From Planctomycetota bacterium (GTDB taxonomy: Bacteria > Planctomycetota > UBA1135 > UBA2386), in NCBI GenBank assembly GCA_014192625.1, contig BJHM01000021.1, positions 1 to 64,000 of the forward strand: a stretch of 64,000 nucleotides of DNA, given 5' to 3'. Numbering within the stretch: position 1 is the first letter of the stretch; each line of letters opens with the position of its first letter. Made by a program: the position numbers and the translations under genes. This document shows, piece after piece, positions 8,607 through 16,088 of the stretch. The notes beneath the pieces are model-generated. The model saw nothing but the letters and a program-made list of their open reading frames with translations. It had not been told where the DNA came from and ran no database searches.

Positions 8607-9605
8607 ATGAATATCAACCGATGGCTCAAGTTAGCTGTCGCACTGCCCGCGCTCATTGGCAGCATCAGCGCACAGGTGCCGGCAAAACCAACCTCGCCCA
8701 AAGCGGCGAGCGGTGCACAGCCAAAGCAACCGACGCAAGAAGAACTGATTGTGATGCGCGACGAAAAACTCGCGCTGCCAGTCTTCAAGAAAGCGAACTG
8801 GACGTTTGACTACGACGCCGCACGCGCGGAATCGAAGCAGTCCGGCAAGCCGATCTTCGTCTACTTCTCGCGTTCCTACGCGCATTGAGGCCCGTGTACG
8901 GCGGTCGAGAACGCAGCGTTCTCGGATGCCAGCTTTGCCGAGTTCGGCAAGCAAGCGGTGCTGTTCTGCCACCTGACCACAAGGGTCACCGGTGACAAAT
9001 ACCCAACTCTTTTGAGTGAGAAGAAAGGCACTGGCTTTCCTTACCTGGTGTTCCTCGATGCCGACGGCAACCTGATCGCAAAGGCAGGCGAGCGCACGGT
9101 CGCAGCTTTCCAGAAGTCGCTCAAAGCGATCGCTGATATCAAGACCCTCGAACCAAAGCAGAAGGCCGGTGACAACAGCGTCGGCGCGAAACTGCTGATC
9201 GCCAAGCTACAACTCGGCACGATCGCCTACGAGGAGGCAAAGACGCAGCGCGCAGCCATCAGCAAGCTCGACGCGAGCACGCAACAAGAACTCGACCAGC
9301 TGCTAACCAACCTTGAGTTCTCCAGCTCCATGCAGGGCCCGGCCACGAAGGAAGTTTCGGCGGAGCGGCAGCTGGCTGCGGCCGCGATGTTTGAAGCGGG
9401 CCGTTGCCCGGACGGCCAGCTGGCGACCAGCTTCTACTCGCTGGTGATGACCCACGCGGAAGCAACGCAAAACGTCAAGCTCTACGAGCAGGCGCTCAAC
9501 AAGTGTAAGCAGGCCATCGGCGCAAACTCACCCTTCCAAAGGCTGATTGAACAGCGCGAGAAGGTGCTAGAGAAAATGAAGGCTTCCGAGACGACGAAGA
9601 AGTAG
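8607..9605 (+). CDS. Thioredoxin-like selenoprotein with U-G-P-C motif (in-frame TGA read as Sec)
   Basis: Reading from ATG 8607 in one frame gives a signal peptide (about 1-22), a P/K-rich linker, then a thioredoxin fold. A single TGA at 8886-8888 is codon 94 and is followed by G-P-C, so the text reads SYAH-U-GPCTAVE, exactly where CGPC sits in thioredoxins. The frame stays open for 238 further codons and continues the fold: a hydrophobic strand, then G-F-P-Y-L-V-F-L-D-A-D-G, the cis-proline loop. A helical C-terminal region (about 165-332) follows. TGA is a normal stop elsewhere here, so recoding must be local; a hairpin sits just downstream. I infer a secreted or periplasmic thiol/selenol oxidoreductase of 332 residues. 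A nonsense mutation is the alternative, but it would have to fall by chance on the redox codon. Confidence 0.82.
8906..8924 (+). promoter_or_regulatory. Candidate bacterial SECIS hairpin
   Basis: CGAGAACG (8906-8913) and CGTTCTCG (8917-8924) are perfect inverted repeats around a CAG loop. If the top G-C pair is open, the loop is GCAGC, starting with the guanosine usual in bacterial SECIS apical loops. The loop is about 25-28 nt after the TGA, inside the range known for SelB-recruiting elements placed within the coding sequence. It encodes residues of the thioredoxin domain, so it serves both coding and structure. No folding program was run. Confidence 0.7.
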
Positions 9606-9897
9606 CGGCACGCGCAGCGCACAGCGGCTGCAGGGATCAAGCAGAAATGACTGCTGACACCCAGTGACCGCTGGCGATGCGCCGTCGATTTTCTACCGCG
9701 CGCATTCGCGGCCAGCACCTTGGTCGATGCGCAAAGCTCGCCCGCAGCGCACCTCTGAAGGCGCTCTTCCCCTGCGCAATCGGCGCGTCGATCGGGGCCA
9801 TCGTTCTGCCTCGACAACTCGCACAAGGCACCATCCGCCAGGCGATTCACCCAGCAAGGTTGTCGTGCATGCCGCCGCAGGCCAGTAAAGTTTGTAC

Positions 9898-11913
9898 ATG
9901 CTCCTTTCTCGCGAAATCGGTTCGTTTCTGCGCGGCAATGCAACGCCTGGACAAGTGTTCACAGCAGCAATGCTGGCCTCCCTGCTGGGCTTCATCCCCG
10001 GCTTCTTCTTGCCCGGCGACCTCGGCGGCGGCTTTCTGCAAGCTCCCGGCCTGATCCTGTCGCTGCTCTTCCTGGTCATCGTTTTGAACGCGAACATGGG
10101 CGTGTTCGGCCTAGTGACGCTGGTCGCCAAGCTGGTGAGTTTCCTCACCCTGCCGCTCGCCAGCGCAATCGGCAACTGGCTCATCCACGGCCCAACTGAG
10201 GGCCTTGTAAAGTCGCTCGTCAATGCGCCGATCACCGCCTGGTTCGGATTGCATTACTACGCGACCGCGGGCGGCCTGCTGCTTGGCCTCCTGTTCGGCA
10301 CCATCTCGGGCAGCGTCTTCGTGAAGTCGCTGCAGATGTTCCGCGTCCACATGGCGAAGATGGAACAGGGCAACGAGACCTACCAAAAGGCCAGCCAAAG
10401 CAAATGGCTGCGCTTGATCACGTGGCTGCTGCTCGGCAAACGCAAGACGGGCAAACTCAGCTACCAAGAAATGCTCGACGGCCAAAAGAAGGCGCTGCCG
10501 GTTCGCATCGGCGGCATCGTATTGGTTTTACTGATTGCTGGCTCGCTCTACGCTTTCCAAGGTTGGTATGCCTCGCCGATGCTCGCCAGCAGCGTGCGCA
10601 GCGGATTGCTTTCTACCAACGGCGCCACCGTGGATCTCGACTCGGCGGTGCTTGACCTTGCCGGCGGCTCGATCAAGTTCACCAACCTCGCGATCGCAGA
10701 CAGCAAGGCGCTAGACAAAAACTTGTTCGCGGCAACCGCGCTTGAAGCCGCCATCGACACAAAGCAGTTGCTGCGTCGCCGCTTCGTAATCGACCGCCTG
10801 CACTCGGCCAATGCAACCAGTGGCGAAACGCGCGCCGTGCCGGGCAAGCTCACCGCGCAGCCAAAGCCAACACCACCCGCACCGGTGCCCGCCGGCACCA
10901 AGACGATCGAAGACTACCTCAAGGACGCGGGCGTCTGGCAGGCGCGGCTTTCACAGGCCAAGGAATGGATCGAGTGGCTGACCGCCAACTCAGAACAACC
11001 CGCACCGCCGGGCGCGCCCCCAGAGGCCATCGAACAACAACGCCAGAATGAGATCGCCGTCGTGGGTTACGCGCGTGCCGCCGCCAACGACATGATTGCG
11101 GATGTGCCGTCATTCTTGATTCGCGCAATCGACTTCGAAGGCGTGATCAGCGCACAGCTCGGCGAGCCCGTCGACCTGAAGGTGACCAACCTGTCGAACA
11201 ATGTGTGGCTACTAAAAGAGCCGCCGCAAGTCTCGCTGAAAACCAAGAGTGGCAACCTCGACATCCAACTGACCGGCCCGAGCGCGGCGGAACAAGGCGT
11301 GGCGGTTGCGCTGGTGATGAAGGCCATTCCGATCGATACGTTGTTTGGCCAGTTGAAGGTCTTCGGCAGCGCGCCGCTGCACGGCGGCACGCTCGACTTC
11401 GCAACGAAGGGCGGCTTGCAGGCACACGCCGGCAAGCAGACCACCTGCGAACTGCCGCTGCAGGTCACGTTGCGCAAGACCACGCTCGCGCTCGGCGGCA
11501 AGGAAACCCCGATCGATAGCCTGTTGCTGCCGATTGCGATTAGCGGCGAAGTGACGCGGCCATCCGTGGGCATTCAGGACAAAGCGCTCGCCGATGCGCT
11601 ACTCGCAGCAGGCAAGAAGGAACTCGCTGACTTCGTCAATGCACAAGCCGGCAAGCTGTTCGCAGGCGCAGGCATTCCGGGCCTCGGTGAAGTCATTGAT
11701 CCCAAAAAGACCCCAACTGAAATGCTTGAGGCGGCCAAGGCGAAGGCAGCCACCGAGGCAGCCGCACTAAAGCAGAAGCTTGCCGACGAGGCCAAGATCG
11801 CCGCGGAAAAAGCACTAAAGCAAGCCGCCACGGACGGTGCCAAGAAGGCAACCGAAGACGCTGCAAAACAGGGTCTCAAAAACCTGCTGCCGGGTTTCGG
11901 CAAAAAGCAGTAA
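9898..11913 (+). CDS. TIGR03546-TIGR03545 fusion protein (membrane plus AsmA-like region)
   Basis: The 671-residue protein joins two families usually encoded by neighbouring genes. Residues 1 to about 170 form a polytopic domain (P-G-F-F-L-P-G-D region, then N-A-N-M-G and N-W-L-I-H-G) resembling TIGR03546. After another helix near 200-222, residues about 225-600 resemble TIGR03545, with GATVDLDSAVLDL, a N-L-F segment and the R-R-R-F-V-I-D-R-L stretch seen in AsmA-like proteins. The last 90 residues are an alanine/lysine-rich helix ending G-F-G-K-K. Neither family has a defined role; AsmA-like proteins are linked to envelope lipid transport, so an envelope role is inference. ATG 9898 is preferred over the TTG two codons earlier. 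Confidence 0.65.
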   Translation: MLLSREIGSFLRGNATPGQVFTAAMLASLLGFIPGFFLPGDLGGGFLQAPGLILSLLFLVIVLNANMGVFGLVTLVAKLVSFLTLPLASAIGNWLIHGPTEGLVKSLVNAPITAWFGLHYYATAGGLLLGLLFGTISGSVFVKSLQMFRVHMAKMEQGNETYQKASQSKWLRLITWLLLGKRKTGKLSYQEMLDGQKKALPVRIGGIVLVLLIAGSLYAFQGWYASPMLASSVRSGLLSTNGATVDLDSAVLDLAGGSIKFTNLAIADSKALDKNLFAATALEAAIDTKQLLRRRFVIDRLHSANATSGETRAVPGKLTAQPKPTPPAPVPAGTKTIEDYLKDAGVWQARLSQAKEWIEWLTANSEQPAPPGAPPEAIEQQRQNEIAVVGYARAAANDMIADVPSFLIRAIDFEGVISAQLGEPVDLKVTNLSNNVWLLKEPPQVSLKTKSGNLDIQLTGPSAAEQGVAVALVMKAIPIDTLFGQLKVFGSAPLHGGTLDFATKGGLQAHAGKQTTCELPLQVTLRKTTLALGGKETPIDSLLLPIAISGEVTRPSVGIQDKALADALLAAGKKELADFVNAQAGKLFAGAGIPGLGEVIDPKKTPTEMLEAAKAKAATEAAALKQKLADEAKIAAEKALKQAATDGAKKATEDAAKQGLKNLLPGFGKKQ

Positions 11914-12260
11914 GGCTGCGGCGACACTTGCACCATGCGCCATGTGGAGAGGAACACCCTGCGGCTGAGGGGATCTTCGACCGGCTCCTTGCCCCTGCGC
12001 TGCTGCGCTCGGCAGCACCGATACAGATAGCGCGTCGCGCAACGGGGCCAAGTCATTCTTCACCTTCGCTAATAACCCAAGCTGGCCGCGAGCACGGCCC
12101 CAATGGCAACCGCAGCGCGTGAGGCAGCGTGGCGAAGGATGCCGCTCACAGAGCTAGCCAGCAGCGTGCCGCGCAGGTTCTGCAAACTTGACGCGCTCTA
12201 CCGTGATGCGGTTTCCCACCTGTTCATGGCCACTGCGCGCATTCGGCCGGAAAGCGCCGC
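11914..12260. other. 347-bp gap between convergent genes
   Basis: This stretch separates the 3' ends of the TIGR03546/03545 gene and the RsmB-like gene. I see no convincing coding frame and no hairpin followed by a T-tract on either strand. Confidence 0.5.
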
Positions 12261-13667
12261 TCACCCACGCTTGCAGCGCAACACGGCGGCAAAGAAGCCG
12301 TCAGTATCGTGCACATCGGGACGCAACGACAGATACGTGCCGGTTGCGTCAGCCACGCGATCAGCAAGCGCGCCGCCGAGAATCTCTCGCGCGCGCACGA
12401 CTTCCAGATGCGGGTGACGCAAAAGCGCCGCCTCGATCTGCGCCTCGTTCTCACCGCGCAACAACGTGCACGTGGAATACACGATGCGCGCGCCGGGCCG
12501 CAGCAGCAACGCAGCGCGATCAATCAGCTCAGCCTGGATGCGTTCTAGCGATTCGAGGTCCGTCGGCTTGATCGTCCAGCGCGCCTCTGGCCGCCTTCGC
12601 CACGCACCAATACCGCTACACGGCACGTCGAGCAGAATGCGGTCCGCTGCGCGCGCAAACTGCTGCACTGGCTCTGGCCACGAGTCCTCGCCGACCAACG
12701 CCCACTGCACGTTCTGGGCACCGGCCCGTGCCGCGCGCGGCTTTAGGTCCGCAAGCCGCCGCTCGTGCACATCACACGCCAGCACCGTGCCGCGATTTTG
12801 CAGCAGCGCAGCGAGCGCGAGGGTCTTGCCGCCACTACCCGCACACGCATCAAGCACCTTGCCTCGGGGTGGCGGCGCAGTGAACTCGGCGATCAACTGA
12901 CTGCCCTCGTCCTGCTGCTCAAACCAGCCAAGGTGATACGTGGACAATGAAAATAACGGCGCAAAGTCGAGCACGGCGAGCCCATGTGGCGCCAGTTCGC
13001 ATGGCGCCGACGCGACCTTGGCGGCAGTCAGCATGCCGCGCAAATCCTCGCGACTACCGCGCAGCAAGTTGGCGCGGATGACACGTGGCGCATCGCTGCG
13101 CAGCGCGTTGCCGAGGAGATCTGCGGATTCGCCAAAGGTAAGCAACAGGCGCGCCAGCCAATCCGGCATCGAATGGCGCAACGCAAATCGTTCGACCGGA
13201 TCGCGAATCGTGTCGATGGCACGATCCAAGCGCAGCACCGCGAAAAACGGCAACCGCCCCGGTGACCAGGCAACAAAGCGCTGGTCCGCCGCTTCGGGGG
13301 CCAATTCTCCCGACGCAACTCGGTAGGCCAATAGCAGCGCTGCATCGCGAGCCGCGCCGCCAAACATCAAGCCACGGATGCCACCCAACGCATACTCCAA
13401 CCGCCGCTCATCGCGGATTGTGCCATAGGCAACCGCCGCCAAATCAGCACGCTGCGCTGGCGTCATCTCGCTCGGCACAATCTTGGCGAACGCATCGCGC
13501 GGTGATCGACCAAAGGTCCGCCATTCACCGAGGACTTGAACGGCCAGATCCAGCGACCGCGCAAGCCCACCTGAATCCGCTTGCTGATCGAAATATGGTT
13601 GCTCCACGTTGTCACTTATATGAAGGGATGAGCTGCCTTCCTGAAAGGCTGATCGCATGTGCCGCAC
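12261..13667 (-). CDS. rsmB: RsmB/NOP2/Sun-type rRNA (cytosine-C5) methyltransferase
   Basis: The protein (up to 468 residues) has an N-terminal NusB-like helical region (about 20-170) and a C-terminal SAM-dependent RNA m5C methyltransferase. Visible motifs are LDACAGSGGKTLALA (SAM loop), LLDVPCSGIG (motif IV Cys) and VYSTCTLLRGENE (motif VI catalytic Cys). RsmB methylates C967 of 16S rRNA in E. coli and shares this domain order. Start is uncertain: ATG codons at 13667 and 13658 precede an unconserved leader, and a GTG at 13607 just before EQPYFDQ is also possible. It is convergent with the gene to its left and stands alone. Confidence 0.85.
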   Translation of the reverse strand: MRHMRSAFQEGSSSLHISDNVEQPYFDQQADSGGLARSLDLAVQVLGEWRTFGRSPRDAFAKIVPSEMTPAQRADLAAVAYGTIRDERRLEYALGGIRGLMFGGAARDAALLLAYRVASGELAPEAADQRFVAWSPGRLPFFAVLRLDRAIDTIRDPVERFALRHSMPDWLARLLLTFGESADLLGNALRSDAPRVIRANLLRGSREDLRGMLTAAKVASAPCELAPHGLAVLDFAPLFSLSTYHLGWFEQQDEGSQLIAEFTAPPPRGKVLDACAGSGGKTLALAALLQNRGTVLACDVHERRLADLKPRAARAGAQNVQWALVGEDSWPEPVQQFARAADRILLDVPCSGIGAWRRRPEARWTIKPTDLESLERIQAELIDRAALLLRPGARIVYSTCTLLRGENEAQIEAALLRHPHLEVVRAREILGGALADRVADATGTYLSLRPDVHDTDGFFAAVLRCKRG

Positions 13668-13842
13668 ACAATCTTGCAGACAAGAGGACTAGTCGTGGGA
13701 GCGACCTGAGCGCTTAGCCGAAAGTGATCCCGCAATATCAAACGGTGCAAGCGTGCGCCTACGACCACTCAGGTTGCGAAGCTGGTCGATCCGCCTAGCC
13801 AGCAAAATAAGGGAATCCAGAAATTTGCCTCGCACACTCGGG

Positions 13843-13870
13843 TTGACACCGTCAGCGAACCTCTTAAATT
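13843..13870 (+). promoter_or_regulatory. Sigma-70-like promoter of the small secreted protein gene
   Basis: TTGACA at 13843-13848 is separated by 16 bp from TAAATT at 13865-13870, a perfect -35 and a 4-of-6 match to the -10 consensus. It lies 72 bp before the ATG at 13943, in a locally AT-richer stretch. It is the best-looking promoter in the window. Confidence 0.6.
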
Positions 13871-13942
13871 ACGATTTCACTTGGCAACGTCTGCCTCGGC
13901 TTCAGTGACCAACCTCCCCAAACAGAGATACGACTTAAACCC

Positions 13943-14347
13943 ATGAAAATCATCCTTGCTTCGATTTTGCTTGCAGCCACTGCTTCGGCTCAAGCCTGCT
14001 GCAATCTGAGCGTGACTGGTACGAGCTCGCTGACCGTTTCGTTGACTGGCGCTCCCCCGCTCTCGCTCGCGCTCCTCGCGCTTGGCGGCACGGCCGGCAC
14101 CACCGTCATCAACCTCGGCTCGCTGGCAACGCTCAACCTCGGTCTCGCCATGCCATTCGTGCCAGTGCCGATCGGCATGACCAACCCACAGGGTTCGGCC
14201 AGCGTCACGCTCCGCATCCCAGCGTCCCTACCGGCTCGCGACCTCGTGACGCAAGGCATTGCGGCCAGCTTTTCATTTATGTCGCCGACGGCGTTCAGCC
14301 TCTCCTTCTGCACGTCAAACGTAGTCGCCTTTCACGTCGGCAGCTGA
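13943..14347 (+). CDS. Small secreted protein of unknown function
   Basis: The 134-residue protein has a signal peptide (about 1-17, ending A-S-A-Q-A), then two adjacent cysteines and a Leu/Thr/Ser/Gly-rich beta-type sequence. The middle has a P-Q-G-S-A-S-V-T-L-R-I-P-A-S-L-P run followed by L-V-T-Q-G-I-A. This repeats a pattern I associate with C-terminal regions of secreted planctomycete proteins, but no function is known. The gene is flanked by a near-consensus promoter and a strong intrinsic terminator, so it is a single-gene unit likely to be well expressed. Confidence 0.65.
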   Translation: MKIILASILLAATASAQACCNLSVTGTSSLTVSLTGAPPLSLALLALGGTAGTTVINLGSLATLNLGLAMPFVPVPIGMTNPQGSASVTLRIPASLPARDLVTQGIAASFSFMSPTAFSLSFCTSNVVAFHVGS

Positions 14348-14381
14348 GTCAAACAACAAGTCGCGGCTAAGCTACGGCTGC

Positions 14382-14413
14382 AAAACGGCCATGCCATCCG
14401 GCGTGGCCGTTTT
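14382..14413 (+). terminator. Intrinsic terminator
   Basis: AAAACGGCCATGCC (14382-14395) pairs with GGCGTGGCCGTTTT (14400-14413) over 14 positions with one G-U pair and an ATCC loop; the right arm ends in a T run. It lies 34 bp after the small secreted protein gene. An in-frame ATG at 14391 that could be called as the start of the next gene lies inside this hairpin. Confidence 0.85.
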
Positions 14414-14504
14414 CATTTGCGGCGCCAACACTCTGGCGCGGCATCACAACGCAACAAAGCCAACGGTTGACGCGAGCGCGGCCAACTGCGAGAACGGGCC
14501 GCAA

Positions 14505-16088
14505 GTGAAGTCCCGATGCCCGCTCACGCTGGACCCGGCACCCCAACAAGGGCGGCTGCTCTACGACAGCGCAGCAGTGATGGCCTGCACATTTGTCGCC
14601 TGCTGGCTCGCATTCCGCGGGCTGTGGCATGGCCTTGACGGCTACCAACTGCTGTCCGACATCCACAACGGCTCGCTGTTTCACGATCGGCACGTGCTCT
14701 ACAAACCGATTGCGTGGATGTGCGATCGTTCGCTGCAGTGGCTTGGCACCCGAGAGTTTGAGTCGGTGGTCGCAGCCTCGATGATCTTCACTTCGATAGG
14801 TGTCGCATTTGCCCACCGCGCGCTGCTCAACCTCTCGCTAACGCGCCGTGCAGCTGCAACCGCAGCCGCCGCCATTGCGAGCTGCTTCTGCATCCTCTAC
14901 TTCGGCACCGTCATCGAGTTCCACGGCGTATTCTTCGGCTTCACCGGTTTGGCTTGGTGGTGCTTTGCAAAGTTTCTGCGCAGCCCTAGCTGGCATTCCG
15001 CAATCCTGGCCGGCATTGGTAGCGGGCTTTCGGCCGCAGCCCATGCCACCGGCCAACTGCTGCCCTTTGTCTTCTTTGCGTTCACGCTGGCGTGGTCGCC
15101 ACAAATCAGCGCCGCTTTGCACACCCGGGCATGGCCAAGCTGGCTCGCAAGGTTCGCGCTCATGTTCGCTGCGCACTTTGCCACGGCGGCAACCGTTACG
15201 AGCCTTTTGCTGCTCCTCACCAGCAGCGGCGATGCAGCACTAAAGACCGGCATCTTCGAAGGGCCCCGCAGTTTCGTCAGCAACTACCTGGCGATGCAGA
15301 CGGTTTGGGGCACCGCTCCCGCCTTGTTCGTGCAAGAGTGGCTGATGCCGTTCCTGCCACTGTCGCTGCTACCGCTTTGCGCATTGCTCGTGCCACGGCT
15401 CCGGCTCGAAGGCGCGTTGTTCGGCTGCTGCTTACTGGTCTACCTACTCGCCACCACAGTGCTGCTGTCACCTTTCACAACGCTGAGCCATCCGCAGTAT
15501 CTGCCGCAATACACGCTGATCGAATACGGCGCGTATTTCATGCCGTTGGTATTTCCGGCCGCAGTGCTCCTTATCCGCCTACTGCCGAGCCGCCTGCACT
15601 TTGCAATGGTGCTCGCAACACTAGCCGTGAGCGCGATCGGTTTTGCGCGGCCCGATCGCCCAGCGCGCAACGATGCCTTTGGCAATGCCGTGCTACAAAT
15701 CATCGACGAACGGCATGGCACCGTGCTATGCGGCGGCTATGCCGAACTAGATTCCGTCCAGCGCCTGCGGCCGATGCTCGACCCGCAGCACTTCCTGCCG
15801 GTGTTCGCATTACAGATGCAGGTGTTCAACATCCTGACGGACAAAGTTCATCCGACCGACAGTGAAAAGATCTATCCGTTCGTCACCACCATCTTCGATG
15901 CGCTGTTCGGCATCACAATCGCGCGCAGTGGACCGATGTTTGTAACGGATGATGCGCTCCGCTTATTGCTGGCGACCAAGGATGGCTATCTCGACCGGCT
16001 CGTCACCGAGCACATCGCGCAAAAATATCAACTCGCGCCGTGCTGCATTGGCCCGATGGGTGGGCAAGAAGTGACACGCAAACCATGA
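14505..16088 (+). CDS. Polytopic membrane protein, probable GT-C-type glycosyltransferase
   Basis: This protein (527 residues from GTG 14505) has roughly ten to twelve hydrophobic spans, starting with A-A-V-M-A-C-T-F-V-A near residue 25, and a non-membrane C-terminal portion from about 420. After the first span it has H-G-L-D-G-Y-Q-L-L, the place where GT-C enzymes keep catalytic acidic residues. The reading frame extends back to an ATG at 14391, but that codon lies within the upstream terminator hairpin; GTG 14505 or ATG 14580 is more plausible. Its stop overlaps the start of the paralogue-B gene (ATGA), so both probably act together on a surface glycan or lipid-linked sugar. The family assignment is by architecture. 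Confidence 0.55.
   Translation: MKSRCPLTLDPAPQQGRLLYDSAAVMACTFVACWLAFRGLWHGLDGYQLLSDIHNGSLFHDRHVLYKPIAWMCDRSLQWLGTREFESVVAASMIFTSIGVAFAHRALLNLSLTRRAAATAAAAIASCFCILYFGTVIEFHGVFFGFTGLAWWCFAKFLRSPSWHSAILAGIGSGLSAAAHATGQLLPFVFFAFTLAWSPQISAALHTRAWPSWLARFALMFAAHFATAATVTSLLLLLTSSGDAALKTGIFEGPRSFVSNYLAMQTVWGTAPALFVQEWLMPFLPLSLLPLCALLVPRLRLEGALFGCCLLVYLLATTVLLSPFTTLSHPQYLPQYTLIEYGAYFMPLVFPAAVLLIRLLPSRLHFAMVLATLAVSAIGFARPDRPARNDAFGNAVLQIIDERHGTVLCGGYAELDSVQRLRPMLDPQHFLPVFALQMQVFNILTDKVHPTDSEKIYPFVTTIFDALFGITIARSGPMFVTDDALRLLLATKDGYLDRLVTEHIAQKYQLAPCCIGPMGGQEVTRKP

Noticed and set aside
8607-8888. Stand-alone 93-residue secreted protein ending at the TGA
   Set aside because: It would end just before the G-P-C of a redox motif, and the rest of the fold follows in the same frame, so readthrough as Sec is the better explanation.
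8886-8888. Alternative genetic code with TGA as a sense codon throughout
   Set aside because: TGA ends many genes here, including several in ATGA overlaps, so it is a normal stop codon in this organism.
14391-14504. N-terminal extension of the membrane protein from ATG 14391
   Set aside because: The ATG is inside a strong intrinsic terminator hairpin and the added residues have no membrane or signal character.
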